Source: Parascardovia denticolens DSM 10105 = JCM 12538 (GTDB lineage Bacteria > Actinomycetota > Actinomycetes > Actinomycetales > Bifidobacteriaceae). From it: DNA of 64,000 bases. Where the stretch lies: positions 806,001 to 870,000 of the forward strand of contig NZ_AP012333.1 of the NCBI RefSeq assembly GCF_001042675.1, read 5' to 3'. Position numbers and translations under genes: made by a program. The notes under the pieces are model-generated. The model did not search any database, was not told the origin of the DNA, and saw only the letters and a list, made by a program, of their open reading frames with translations. Shown here piece after piece: positions 50,223-59,282 of the stretch. Each line of letters starts with the position of its first letter. Position 1 is the stretch's first letter.

Positions 50223-51056
50223 ATGAAATTCGTCACATGGAACATCGACTCCTTGAACGCCGCCCTGACCGGGGACTCCGAGCGGTCCCGCCTAAGCAGG
50301 CAGGTCCTGCATGACATCGCCGCCTGCTCCCCTCAGGTCTTCGCCATCCAGGAGACCAAGTTGCCCGCCGCCGGCCCCAGCAAGAAGCAGAAAGCGAGCC
50401 TGGAATCGATCTTTCCCGGCTACTGGATCGCCTGGAGATCCTCACAGGAGCCGGCCCGGAAGGGGTACGCGGGGACCATGTGCCTTTACCGGCCTGAGGG
50501 CGGGCAGGAGGTCAGCCCCCTTTATCCGCAGATCGGAGCGCCGGAACCGATGGACAGCGAAGGGCGGATCCTGACCCTGGAATTCCCTGGCTTCTATCTG
50601 ACTGACGTCTATACGCCCAATTCCGGGGACGGTCTGCGTCGGCTGGAAGAGCGGCAGGTCTGGGATGATCGGTATCGCTCGTATCTGCAGGACTTGGACC
50701 AGGTCAAGCCGGTCATCGCCTGCGGGGATTTCAACGTCGCCCATGAGGAGATCGACCTGGCCCACCCGGCCAGCAACCGCCGCTCAGCAGGGTTCACTGA
50801 CGAGGAGCGAGATAAATTCGGTCAGCTTTTGGATGCCGGCTTCGCCGACACCTTCCGTCGCCTCCACCCGAATCAGGCGGGAGTCTACACCTGGTGGGCC
50901 CAGCGGGCGGTGACCAGCAAGGCCAATAATTCCGGCTGGAGGATCGACTACTGGCTGGTTTCGGATCGCCTGATGGATAAGGTACGGGGAGTGTCGGTCA
51001 TGGATACCGGGGAGCGGCGTGACCATGCCCCCCTCGTCATGGAGATCGACCTGTGA
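50223..51056 (+). CDS. xthA: Exonuclease III / AP endonuclease
   Basis: The 277-residue enzyme of the EEP superfamily repairs abasic sites and trims 3' ends. Visible motifs are MKFVTWNIDSLNAAL (metal-site Asn), FAIQETKLP (catalytic Glu), YLTDVYTPNSGDG, ACGDFNVAHEEID and the C-terminal RIDYWLVSDRL and RRDHAPLVMEIDL (catalytic Asp-His). Length fits the family. It starts 18 bases after the DUF1304 gene, and its stop overlaps the next start (GTGA). Confidence 0.93.
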   Translation: MKFVTWNIDSLNAALTGDSERSRLSRQVLHDIAACSPQVFAIQETKLPAAGPSKKQKASLESIFPGYWIAWRSSQEPARKGYAGTMCLYRPEGGQEVSPLYPQIGAPEPMDSEGRILTLEFPGFYLTDVYTPNSGDGLRRLEERQVWDDRYRSYLQDLDQVKPVIACGDFNVAHEEIDLAHPASNRRSAGFTDEERDKFGQLLDAGFADTFRRLHPNQAGVYTWWAQRAVTSKANNSGWRIDYWLVSDRLMDKVRGVSVMDTGERRDHAPLVMEIDL

Positions 51057-51565
51057 CTGACTCCGGGAAAGATCTCCGGGAAGACCAAGGGGGACCTTCG
51101 TCCTCCGTGGATTCTTTCGCCCTGCCTTTCGACCGGTTGACCGCCAGGCAGGTCTATGAGATCTTGAAAGCCCGTGCCCTGGTCTTCTCCGTGGAGCAAG
51201 GGATCCACTATCTGGATATGGACGACGTGGATTATTCCGCCTGCCACGTCTTCCTGGCCGACCGTCTTGGGGAGGTCCTGGCTTATGGTCGCCTTTACCG
51301 GCAAGAGGGTGATGAGCCCGGGGTCATCCGCATGGGACGGGTCCTGACCGTCCGGCATGGCCGTGGTCTTGGCCGTCGGCTGATGGAAGTCATCCTGATG
51401 ATCGCCAAGAAGAAGATGGGTGCGCGGACGATCGTTCTGGACGCTCAAAAGAGCGCCATAGGGTTTTACCAGGTTTTCGGTTTCAGCATAAAATCAGGGG
51501 AATTCCTGGAAGCTGGCATCATTCATCAGGTCATGGAAAAGGACCTGAGTATGATGGATGACTGA
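51053..51565 (+). CDS. ElaA-like GNAT acetyltransferase
   Basis: The 170-residue protein resembles ElaA: FDRLTARQVYEILKARALVF and SVEQGIHYLDMDDVDYSACH at the start, then VLAYGRLYRQEGDEPGVIRMGRV (ends named only) and the acetyl-CoA motif RHGRGLGRRLME. A FYQVFGF block follows. It starts at a GTG overlapping the xthA stop, so the two are coupled. Substrate unknown. Confidence 0.88.
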   Translation: MTDSGKDLREDQGGPSSSVDSFALPFDRLTARQVYEILKARALVFSVEQGIHYLDMDDVDYSACHVFLADRLGEVLAYGRLYRQEGDEPGVIRMGRVLTVRHGRGLGRRLMEVILMIAKKKMGARTIVLDAQKSAIGFYQVFGFSIKSGEFLEAGIIHQVMEKDLSMMDD

Positions 51566-52323
51566 TGATGACGATGACAACGAAAAGCCGGACGGTCGGT
51601 CTGCGTCTGTGCTGGATCCTGGTCCTCCTTTGCCTGGTCCTGGCTCCTTTATCCGCCTGCTCAGGGCCGTTTTCCTCCCCGAACCCGGCTGATTCCCTTC
51701 CCATCGGTCACTCCTATCAGCCGGGGGACAAGGGCTATGTCCTGGTGGACGGGATGGATGACCCCGACATCCATCTGGGATTGATCGGAAACTGCCAAGA
51801 GAATGATTCCGCTAAGAACCTTAAGAACCTTAAGGACCTTAAAAACCCAGTCGATTCGGCCATGAAAGCCCTCAACGACTCCCTCTCCCGCACTTACGCC
51901 TCGTCCGTCTACACGCCCATCGACTGCCCGACCAAGGCAAGCCAAGCCCTGGACCTGCAAATCAAACAGCTGGGCGGCTACCTCTCCCGCCAGATGACGG
52001 CCATCATCATCCATCCCCAGCGAATCGCAAGCGCGGCGGCTTCCGATAATCCGGGCAGGGACGCCTTCATCCAAGCCTTGCAGAGGGCCCGTTCTCATAA
52101 AATCCCAGTCATCCTCGTCAACACGAGCCAGGCACAGGCGGATTCCATGGGTATCCCGAAAGAGCTGTACGCCGGCTTGTGGAAGGTCGCCCTGACGGCC
52201 CCCACCTCGGCTTCCTCCTCTGACACGTCTTCGCGTAAGGTCCTTTCCATCATCAAACTGGTGGTGGATGATAAACCGCATACAGCCAACCTGCCCGGTA
52301 TCAGGCTGACGAATGTTCGATGA
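51565..52323 (+). CDS. Lipoprotein, possible periplasmic-binding-like fold
   Basis: The 252-residue protein has a signal peptide and lipobox LSAC (Cys32). The mature part has sections like the type 1 periplasmic-binding fold (SRQMTAIIIHPQRIASAA, DAFIQALQRARSHKIPVILV NTS read together as a strand-helix-strand). A short in-frame 9-base repeat (AAGAACCTT, near 51825-51850) encodes KNLKNLKDLKN. The stop of the GNAT gene touches its start, so it is probably translationally coupled; there is no strong ribosome site. No function assigned. Confidence 0.75.
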   Translation: MMTMTTKSRTVGLRLCWILVLLCLVLAPLSACSGPFSSPNPADSLPIGHSYQPGDKGYVLVDGMDDPDIHLGLIGNCQENDSAKNLKNLKDLKNPVDSAMKALNDSLSRTYASSVYTPIDCPTKASQALDLQIKQLGGYLSRQMTAIIIHPQRIASAAASDNPGRDAFIQALQRARSHKIPVILVNTSQAQADSMGIPKELYAGLWKVALTAPTSASSSDTSSRKVLSIIKLVVDDKPHTANLPGIRLTNVR

Positions 52324-52364
52324 CTCCGAAGTCAAACCCGAACGGACCGGGGGAGGACCGTCCC

Positions 52365-53054
52365 ATGATCGTTGAAGAAATCCAGGATGAATTGTTCTGT
52401 CTTCAGGACGAAAAATATCGAGACTTTCAGGCGAAGCTGATCCCCACTGTCGACCCGGAGAGGGTGATCGGAGTGAGGACGCCTCAGCTTCGTCAATACG
52501 CCAGACAGCTCGCGAAAAGGGAGGATATTTCAGCCTTTCTGAATAATCTACCGCATGGATATTTTGAGGAATGCCAGCTTCATGCTTTTATCATTTCCGG
52601 GATGAAAGATTATGACAAATGCATGGAAGAAGTGGACCATTTTCTGCCCTCCATCGATAACTGGGCGACCTGTGACCAGCTGTCCCCGAAAATATTCAAG
52701 AAGCACAGAGAAAAGCTGCTGGATCATATCCGAGTCTGGATTCAATCAGAGGAAACCTACACCGTCCGGTTCTCGATCGGGATGCTGATGGAGCATTTTC
52801 TGGATGAGGATTTCGATACGGACTATCCAGAAATGGTGGCAAAGATCAGGTCGGACGAATACTACGCGAACATGATGATCGCTTGGTATTTCGCGACGGC
52901 TTTGGCGAAACAGTGTGAAGCCGTGCTGCCTTATATCGAGCGGCAGCGATTGGATAAGTGGACGCATAACAAGACGATACAGAAGGCTGTTGAAAGCTAT
53001 CGGATCACGCCGGAGAAGAAAGAGTACCTGAAGAGTTTGAAAGTAAGGAAGTAG
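52365..53054 (+). CDS. DNA alkylation repair protein, AlkD-like
   Basis: The 229-residue all-helical protein fits the AlkD/HEAT-like DNA glycosylase family, which removes alkylated purines. Blocks include RVIGVRTPQLRQYARQLAKR, HGYFEECQLHAFIISGMKDY, LPSIDNWATCDQLSPKIFKK (the conserved NWA.CD motif) and TVRFSIGMLMEHFLDEDF. GGAGG sits before ATG 52365; ATG 52320, overlapping the previous stop, is an alternative. Codon use is more AT-rich than its neighbours, which suggests transfer from a Firmicute into otherwise host-like DNA. Confidence 0.88.
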   Translation: MIVEEIQDELFCLQDEKYRDFQAKLIPTVDPERVIGVRTPQLRQYARQLAKREDISAFLNNLPHGYFEECQLHAFIISGMKDYDKCMEEVDHFLPSIDNWATCDQLSPKIFKKHREKLLDHIRVWIQSEETYTVRFSIGMLMEHFLDEDFDTDYPEMVAKIRSDEYYANMMIAWYFATALAKQCEAVLPYIERQRLDKWTHNKTIQKAVESYRITPEKKEYLKSLKVRK

Positions 53055-53128
53055 GGATGCCGCTCCCTCATCGTGCGGTAGATTGTAGATTGAAGATAGC
53101 AACGGACTAGGAATGGAAAAGAGGATCC

Positions 53129-55783
53129 ATGCCAACAAAAGAAAGCATCGGCAAGACCACCGATCCGGGCGAGAAAGCCCCCTCCCTTCCTTGGGTCGAT
53201 TTGCCCGGCCTGAGCGCCCAGGAAGTCCAAGCCCAGATTGAAGCAGGGAAAACCAACGATTTGGAGCAGAAATCCTCCCGATCCCTCTGGCAGATCATCC
53301 GGGCCAACGTTTTCACCCTCTTCAACGCCATCATCTTCGTAGCCATGGTCATGGTCCTCATCACCGGCTACTGGAAGGACGCCCTTTTCGGCTTCGTCCT
53401 CATCATCAACACCGGCATCGGCATCTTCTCCGAAGTCAAATCGAAGCGGACCCTGGACCGGCTCTCCATTTTGGTCCAAGCTCCTTATATTGTCCACCGT
53501 GATGGCAAGGATCAGGAAATCGCCCGGGAGAAGATCGTCCAGGGGGACTTGCTGTGGATCCGCTCGGGAGAACAGGTCCCGGCCGATGGGGAAGTGCTGG
53601 AAGATTTCGGTTTGGAGCTGGACGAATCCGTTCTGACCGGCGAATCACGAACCGTGAAGAAGAAGGTGGGGGAGGCGGTCCGGTCCGGCAGCACCGCCAT
53701 CGCCGGCCTGGCCTTGGTCCGCGTGACCGCGGTCGGGGCGGACAGCTACGCGGCCAAGCTGACCGCTCAAGTGAAGAAGTTCACCAAGACCCATTCCGAC
53801 CTCAACGATGGCATCAACAAGATACTGAAAGTCATGACTTTCGTAGGCATTCCCATGGTTTTTCTTTTGGCCTGGAGTCAGATCCGCATCGTCGGCGGCT
53901 GGAACCACGCCTTGGCGACCGGCCTATGGCGACAGGCCGACGTGTCAGCCGTCTCCGGCGTGGTCGGGATGATCCCCGAAGGCCTGGTATTATTGACTTC
54001 GTTGAATTTCGCCATCGCAGCCATGAGGCTGGCCCGGCAAAACACCCTGGTCCAGGAGCTGGATGCCGTGGAGACCTTGGCCCGGGTGGATGCCTTGAAT
54101 CTGGACAAGACCGGGACCATCACCGACGGAGGCATCGTCTTCGATAGGTTGGAATTGGTCGGTCGTAAGGGGTCCGCGGAGCAGGGCAAGTCTGATGGAT
54201 CCGGCGGGGCCGATGTGGCCAGCCAAACCCATCAAGCCCTTTATGACCTGTCCGATGAAGAGTCCCCGAACGCCACGGCACGGGCTGTGCTGGCCTACTT
54301 CGACCAGAGAAAACCGGGGGAGGGAGAAGTCCTTTCCCGTCCTGACCTAGTGACTGGTGCCAAAGATGGAATCGAGGCTGATATTAAAGCCGGAGCTAAA
54401 GCCGGTGCCAAGAATCCTATCGTCTCCCGCCTGCCTTTCTCCTCGGCCCGGAAATGGAGCTCGATCGTGTACGCGGATGGAAGGCAATGGTATTTCGGCG
54501 CCCCCGAAGTCCTGCTGACCGGCTCCCGAGCCGCTGTGGACGCCGGAACCAACCAACCGCAGGAATTGGATGTTTATCGGGACCTCTTCGCCCGAATCTC
54601 TCTCTTAGCCAATGAAGGCTCCCGCGTCCTGCTTTTGGCCACGGTCCCCCCGCAAGAAAGGCAGGCCGCGGAAGAAGAAGGGCTGGAGACCATCAATCCC
54701 GCCTTGCAGCCGGTCGGTCTGGTCGTCTGCTCGGAATCCATCCGGTCCGACGCCGGGGAAACCCTGGCCTGGTTCCGGGAGCAAGGAGTGCGTTGCCGGG
54801 TCATCTCCGGGGACAACCCGGGGACCGTGGCCGCTATCGCCGGGAAAGTGGGCCTGACCGGCCAGACGACCCCCCGTTACATGGACGCCCGCAACCTGCC
54901 CACAGACCTCGGCCAGCTCTCTCAGGCTTTGGAGGATGTGGACGTGCTGGGGCGCGTGCTGCCGGAGCAAAAGAAGGCCATCGTCCAAGCCCTGCATAAA
55001 AGCGGTCATACCGTCGCCATGACCGGCGACGGGGTCAATGACGCCCTGGCCCTCAAAGAGGCCGACCTGGGCATCGCCATGGGGAACGCCGCTCCGGCCA
55101 CCAAGGCCGTGGCCCAGGTGGTTCTGGTCGATTCCAAGTTCTCCCACCTGCCTTCCGTGGTCGCCCGAGGCCGTCAGGTCATGGCCAACATGGAACGCGT
55201 GGCCAGCCTCTTCCTGGTGAAAACCGTCTACTCCGTCCTCATCTCCTTGGGCGTGGTCCTGACTTTCATCCCCTTCCCGTACCTGCCGCGTCACATCACT
55301 TACATCGGCGGCCTGACCATCGGCATCCCTGCTTTCATCCTGGCCTTGGCCCCCAATACCCGCCGTTACATCCCCGGCTTTCTCAAACGGGTGGTGGCCT
55401 TCGCTTTCCCCGGTGGCATCGCGGCCGGTCTGTCCGTCCTTCTGACCGCCTGGATCGTACCCAGAGCCATGGGCTGGGGTTATCAGGGGACCGATCTTTC
55501 CCACTTGAGGACCATCTGCGGGATCGTCCTCTTCTGCATCTCCATCGCCGTCCTGGCCCGGGTGGCCCGACCGCTGCGTTCGTGGAGGGGAGGTCTGGTC
55601 CTGGCCTTCTTCCTTCTGGGGGTTGTTGGGGCGGCCATCCCCTTCGTGGCCCGCTTCTTCGAAATCCATGTGCCTGACGGACCCAGCGCTGTGGCGACCA
55701 TCATCGCCATCGCCGTGGGTCTGGCTGTTTTCTGCCTATGTTACGGGGTTCAATCCCTCATCCAGAAAGGCGAAAACCGGTAA
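53129..55783 (+). CDS. Cation-transporting P-type ATPase, CtpE-like
   Basis: The 884-residue membrane pump has the A-domain motif VLTGES (about 170), a long M4 segment with GMIPEGLVLLTSLNF, the phosphorylation motif DKTGTITDGG (Asp326), the hinge MTGDGVNDALALKEADLGIA and ten predicted helices. The PEGL motif and overall layout resemble mycobacterial CtpE, a calcium ATPase, rather than heavy-metal pumps, since no CPx or N-terminal metal-binding domain is seen. The ion is therefore uncertain. The nucleotide domain has an acidic linker rich in Gly/Lys/Asp. AGAGG precedes the ATG. Confidence 0.9.
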   Translation: MPTKESIGKTTDPGEKAPSLPWVDLPGLSAQEVQAQIEAGKTNDLEQKSSRSLWQIIRANVFTLFNAIIFVAMVMVLITGYWKDALFGFVLIINTGIGIFSEVKSKRTLDRLSILVQAPYIVHRDGKDQEIAREKIVQGDLLWIRSGEQVPADGEVLEDFGLELDESVLTGESRTVKKKVGEAVRSGSTAIAGLALVRVTAVGADSYAAKLTAQVKKFTKTHSDLNDGINKILKVMTFVGIPMVFLLAWSQIRIVGGWNHALATGLWRQADVSAVSGVVGMIPEGLVLLTSLNFAIAAMRLARQNTLVQELDAVETLARVDALNLDKTGTITDGGIVFDRLELVGRKGSAEQGKSDGSGGADVASQTHQALYDLSDEESPNATARAVLAYFDQRKPGEGEVLSRPDLVTGAKDGIEADIKAGAKAGAKNPIVSRLPFSSARKWSSIVYADGRQWYFGAPEVLLTGSRAAVDAGTNQPQELDVYRDLFARISLLANEGSRVLLLATVPPQERQAAEEEGLETINPALQPVGLVVCSESIRSDAGETLAWFREQGVRCRVISGDNPGTVAAIAGKVGLTGQTTPRYMDARNLPTDLGQLSQALEDVDVLGRVLPEQKKAIVQALHKSGHTVAMTGDGVNDALALKEADLGIAMGNAAPATKAVAQVVLVDSKFSHLPSVVARGRQVMANMERVASLFLVKTVYSVLISLGVVLTFIPFPYLPRHITYIGGLTIGIPAFILALAPNTRRYIPGFLKRVVAFAFPGGIAAGLSVLLTAWIVPRAMGWGYQGTDLSHLRTICGIVLFCISIAVLARVARPLRSWRGGLVLAFFLLGVVGAAIPFVARFFEIHVPDGPSAVATIIAIAVGLAVFCLCYGVQSLIQKGENR

Positions 55784-55825
55784 GACCAGCGAAACCGGCG
55801 GGACCCGCGAGACCAAAAAGAAGCG

Positions 55826-56977
55826 CTAGAGGGTAGCCGACTGGCTAGGAGCCGTTTCCACCGTCTTATCCTCTGATTCGGCTCCCGGGACCTGGGCACC
55901 GTCAGGGAGGGGAAGAGGAGCGGGATCGTCTTCATCCACAGGGGCGAAGTCCGCCGTATTGCCTGTGGACTCAAGCCGATTGCGGCGCAGACGGAGGTTC
56001 TCGACCGGAATCTGGGAAAGCAAAGTGCCGACGAAGATGAGGGAGGAGCCGAAAATGGCCCGTCCGCTCATGAACTCGTGCAGGATGAGGATGCCGCCGA
56101 CAGCGGAGAAGAGGGATTCCAAAGACATGAGGATGGAGGCCTGAGCTGGCTGCACGAATCTTTGCCCGAAAATCTGCAAAGTATAGGCCACGCCGACGGA
56201 GACGATGCCGGTGTAGGCGATGGAGATCCAACCGTGGGTGGCGGCAGTCATGTTGATGGACCCGTCGAAAGCGGCCCCGATCCAGGAGAGGATGGCGACG
56301 ACCAGACTTTGCACGAAGGAAAGCATCATGGAATCCACATGATGCACGTTAGCGTCCAAAACGACGATATGGGCTCCGAAAAGGGTGGCGGACGCCAGGA
56401 AAATCAAGTCGACCGGATCCATCCTCGAGAAACCGGCCCCAGCGGGGATACTGAGGAAGTAAAAACCGATGATGGCCACCAGAATGCCGATCATAGTGAA
56501 AAGGGAGGTCCTCTTATGAAGAAAAATACGGGCCAGGATGGGCACGGCGATGATGTAGAGAGAGGAGATGAAGCCGGCGTGGGCGGCCTGTTTGGAGACT
56601 TCCAGTCCCAGCTGCTGGATGGTGCTGGCGACGAAAAGGAGGACCCCACAGACGCAATAGATCAGGACCCGGTAGAGGAAGGACCCCTTCCTTTGCAGGT
56701 CCGACAAAGAGATGACCGGCACGCGGAAGGCACCGCTGTTGACCCTCATCCGTCTGTTCTCGTCAGGAATGACGATTTTATGGTTCTTGATGAAGCTCCA
56801 TACTGCGAAAGGAAGGAGACTGACGCTGGCCAAGGTGAAACGGGTTGCGTTGAAGAACCAAAAAGACATGGTCTGCGAGCCTTGAACGGAGAAGACGAAG
56901 GCGAAGCCCCAGCAGGCGGCCGCGACCACGAGGGCGACGCTGCCTTCGAATGTACGAAGTTCGTTTTTCCTGTTCAT
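55826..56977 (-). CDS. EamA/DMT-family transporter
   Basis: The 383-residue inner-membrane protein has ten helices in two EamA repeats (VALVVAAACWGFAFVFSVQG at the start of the first; LIFLASATLFGAHIVVLDAN in the second). An acidic C-terminal tail of about 70 residues follows. DMT exporters release amino acids or other metabolites. The start at MNRKNELRTFEG is preferred; an upstream ATG (57058) would add 27 residues without conservation. Only a weak ribosome site is visible. It converges with the P-type ATPase gene, 42 bases apart. Confidence 0.87.
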   Translation of the reverse strand: MNRKNELRTFEGSVALVVAAACWGFAFVFSVQGSQTMSFWFFNATRFTLASVSLLPFAVWSFIKNHKIVIPDENRRMRVNSGAFRVPVISLSDLQRKGSFLYRVLIYCVCGVLLFVASTIQQLGLEVSKQAAHAGFISSLYIIAVPILARIFLHKRTSLFTMIGILVAIIGFYFLSIPAGAGFSRMDPVDLIFLASATLFGAHIVVLDANVHHVDSMMLSFVQSLVVAILSWIGAAFDGSINMTAATHGWISIAYTGIVSVGVAYTLQIFGQRFVQPAQASILMSLESLFSAVGGILILHEFMSGRAIFGSSLIFVGTLLSQIPVENLRLRRNRLESTGNTADFAPVDEDDPAPLPLPDGAQVPGAESEDKTVETAPSQSATL

Positions 56978-57219
56978 GCCACAATCACCACCAATCCCTG
57001 AAAGTCCCCTGATAGAGCCACTTAAAGCGTATACCCCCAGCCAAACGTCGACACGCAAGCCGCTAAGCCGCAGGGTATTTCGCTATCTGGGACATTCCTT
57101 CAGAGACTCGCGCGGTCCCATGACCAGGTCTCAAAAAATTCCCGGCCCTGTCATCCAAGCAAAAGAATCGCCGATGAAGGAACCGGGAAAGGGAAGGATC
57201 GAAGGACCGTCGGTCTCGC

Positions 57220-58158
57220 TCAGTCGCTGCTCCCTCCCAGAAGCTGCAGGAGGCTGACGAAGAAGTTGATGAAGTCCAGATAAAGGTCCAAAGCGCACAG
57301 GATGGAGACCTTCTTGATCATCTCAGGCTGGCCCTGATACTGGCCCAGGATGACACGGGTCTTCTGGGCGTCGTAGGCGGTGAAGCCGGCGAAGAGGACG
57401 ATGGAGATCCCGCTGATCAGCATGGTGGCGCCGCCGGCGTTGAAGATCATCAAGAGGATTTCCACGACGACCAGGGTCAACAGGGCTGCGAAGAGGATGG
57501 GGCCCCAAGCCAGGAGGTTGCGCCTAGTGGTCAGGCCGATCATGGTCAGGACTAGGAAGAAGAGAGAGGAAAGGCCGAAGGCCAGACCGATCGTGGTCAG
57601 ACCGTAGACGCCGAAGACCACGGAGAGGGTGAATCCCATGGAAGCGGCGTACAGGTAGAAGATGAGGCGGGCGACCGTCGTATTCATCTTGCTGATGTTG
57701 GTGCTGAGGACGACGACCAGGACCAGCTGGGCGATGACGATCCCCCAGTAGCCGATGGTGCCGGTGGCCTGGTAGAAGGAGATAAACCATCCGTTGATGG
57801 CGGACAGGACGGCGATGACTGCGGTGACCAGAATCCCCAGGAACATCTCGAAGTAAGCGCGGGTCACGGATGTGTGGCGGGCGCGCTCGTCCTGGGCGTA
57901 AGCGGCGGTGGTGTTCATGGGGGAGGAGAACTGAGCGAATTGTTGGCCTTGCTGACTGGCATAGGCTTGCTGACCCGCATACTGGATGTTGGCTGGATAC
58001 TGCTGACCCTGCTGCTGCGGCTGGTATTGCTGGCCGTACTGCTGGCCGCCTTGATATTGCTGATTGGCGCCCTGGCCCTGGCTTTGGCCCATCTGGTCGC
58101 CATGACCGTCGGCGTCATACTGCCCGTACTGGGGCTGTCCGTTGAAGTTATCCGTCAT
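57220..58158 (-). CDS. Bax inhibitor-1/YccA-family membrane protein with Gln-rich N-terminus
   Basis: The 312-residue protein has a Gln/Gly/Tyr-rich disordered region of about 95 residues (QYGQQYQPQQQGQQY) and then seven helices of the Bax inhibitor-1 family (YFEMFLGILVTAVIAVLSAI; AGFTAYDAQKTRVILGQY near the end, with the conserved Asp pair region). Bacterial members are pH-sensitive calcium leak channels or FtsH modulators. AAAGGAG lies seven bases before the ATG. The disordered N-terminus occurs in several actinobacterial homologues. Confidence 0.9.
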   Translation of the reverse strand: MTDNFNGQPQYGQYDADGHGDQMGQSQGQGANQQYQGGQQYGQQYQPQQQGQQYPANIQYAGQQAYASQQGQQFAQFSSPMNTTAAYAQDERARHTSVTRAYFEMFLGILVTAVIAVLSAINGWFISFYQATGTIGYWGIVIAQLVLVVVLSTNISKMNTTVARLIFYLYAASMGFTLSVVFGVYGLTTIGLAFGLSSLFFLVLTMIGLTTRRNLLAWGPILFAALLTLVVVEILLMIFNAGGATMLISGISIVLFAGFTAYDAQKTRVILGQYQGQPEMIKKVSILCALDLYLDFINFFVSLLQLLGGSSD

Positions 58159-58321
58159 AACCCTACTCCTTTATGATTGGACCCGGTATCCTGCGGCCTG
58201 TTTTCCGCGCCGCATTCGTGCCGGACCCGGCTCATCGATTCTTGGAATGTCATTCTAGACTGTGTCGCTGATAAAAGCCTGAGTGGGCCGGCGTTCTCGG
58301 ACCGGAAGCTGAATTTTCCGC

Positions 58322-59119
58322 TCAGTCGTCGTCCCTGATGACCGTGTAGCTGTGGTCGGTCAGGTCGATGTCTTCATCGGCGTTCTGCGGGGTGTCCACG
58401 ATCTCCCGATGAATGGACTGCATGGTGGACTCCACCTGGGCCAAGGTGGCCGCGCAATCCTGCAGGGTCCCGGCGTGCTTGGCTATCTGCTCAGGGTTCA
58501 AATGGCCTTTGTATCGCAGGTTATGCTCCAGGCTGGCCCAGTAATCCATGGCGATGGTCCTGAACTGCACCTCCACAGGGGTGATTTTGGACCCGGTCGT
58601 CAGGAAGACGGGGACGTTATAGATGACATGCAGGCTGCGATAGCCGGAGGGTTTGGGATGGGCGATGTAATCCTTGACGGCCAGGATTTCTATGTCCGAT
58701 TGGCGCGAGAGCATGCTGGCCACGGAATAGACGTCGTCCACATAGTTGCAGATGACCCGGATCCCTGCCACATCGAAGATGTTCTCTTCTATGGATTCGA
58801 CGGTCAGGGGCAGGTTCCTTTTGCGGAGTTTGCCGATGATGGACTGGACGCTTTTCACTCTCCGTTCCATGTGATGGATGGGATTGTGCTCATAGCGGAC
58901 GTGGTATTCGTCATCCAGGATCTCCAGCTTGGTGCTGATTTCATGCAAAGCCCCTCGATAGACCTGCATGAGGTCGATGAAATCGCCCATGTGGTCCACG
59001 ATTTCCTCGATATCGGCATTGGCCAGGTCCCCGGTCAGGTTCTTTCTGCCTTTGACCACCGCATCCAGCTGGCTGCGCAACTCCGCGTCGCTGATGCTGG
59101 CTTGTCTGTCTAAAATCAT
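58322..59119 (-). CDS. Small alarmone synthetase (RelA/SpoT-domain GTP pyrophosphokinase)
   Basis: The 265-residue cytoplasmic enzyme has only the (p)ppGpp synthetase domain: [40 protein letters not shown] and [19 protein letters not shown], with [20 protein letters not shown]. No hydrolase, TGS or ACT domain is present, as in RelP/RelQ (YjbM/YwaC) enzymes. Start ATG 59119 follows AAGGGGATCG; the in-frame ATG at 59146 has no ribosome site. Such enzymes raise alarmone levels in response to cell-wall or other stress. Confidence 0.92.
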   Translation of the reverse strand: MILDRQASISDAELRSQLDAVVKGRKNLTGDLANADIEEIVDHMGDFIDLMQVYRGALHEISTKLEILDDEYHVRYEHNPIHHMERRVKSVQSIIGKLRKRNLPLTVESIEENIFDVAGIRVICNYVDDVYSVASMLSRQSDIEILAVKDYIAHPKPSGYRSLHVIYNVPVFLTTGSKITPVEVQFRTIAMDYWASLEHNLRYKGHLNPEQIAKHAGTLQDCAATLAQVESTMQSIHREIVDTPQNADEDIDLTDHSYTVIRDDD

Positions 59120-59269
59120 TCGATCCCCTTTAATCTTCTTTTCCATAGTAGCGAAAAATCAGCCGGACCATGCCGGTCGTGCCGGCCATGCTGATCATGC
59201 CGGCCAGGCACAGGACCGACGGATTCGGCCCGTATGGTTTTGGACGATCCTCCCGTATCGCGTATCAGC

Positions 59270-59282
59270 TAGTATCGCAACT
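59270..59282 (+). promoter_or_regulatory. Leaderless-type promoter of miaB
   Basis: TAGTAT (59270-59275) fits a TANNNT -10 box and ends seven bases before the miaB ATG, and no Shine-Dalgarno motif precedes the start. The -35 box is not clear. Confidence 0.4.

Noticed and set aside
51820-51855. AAGAACCTT repeats as a regulatory or CRISPR-like array
   Set aside because: They are in frame inside a lipoprotein gene and encode a KNLKNLKDLKN stretch; there are no spacers.
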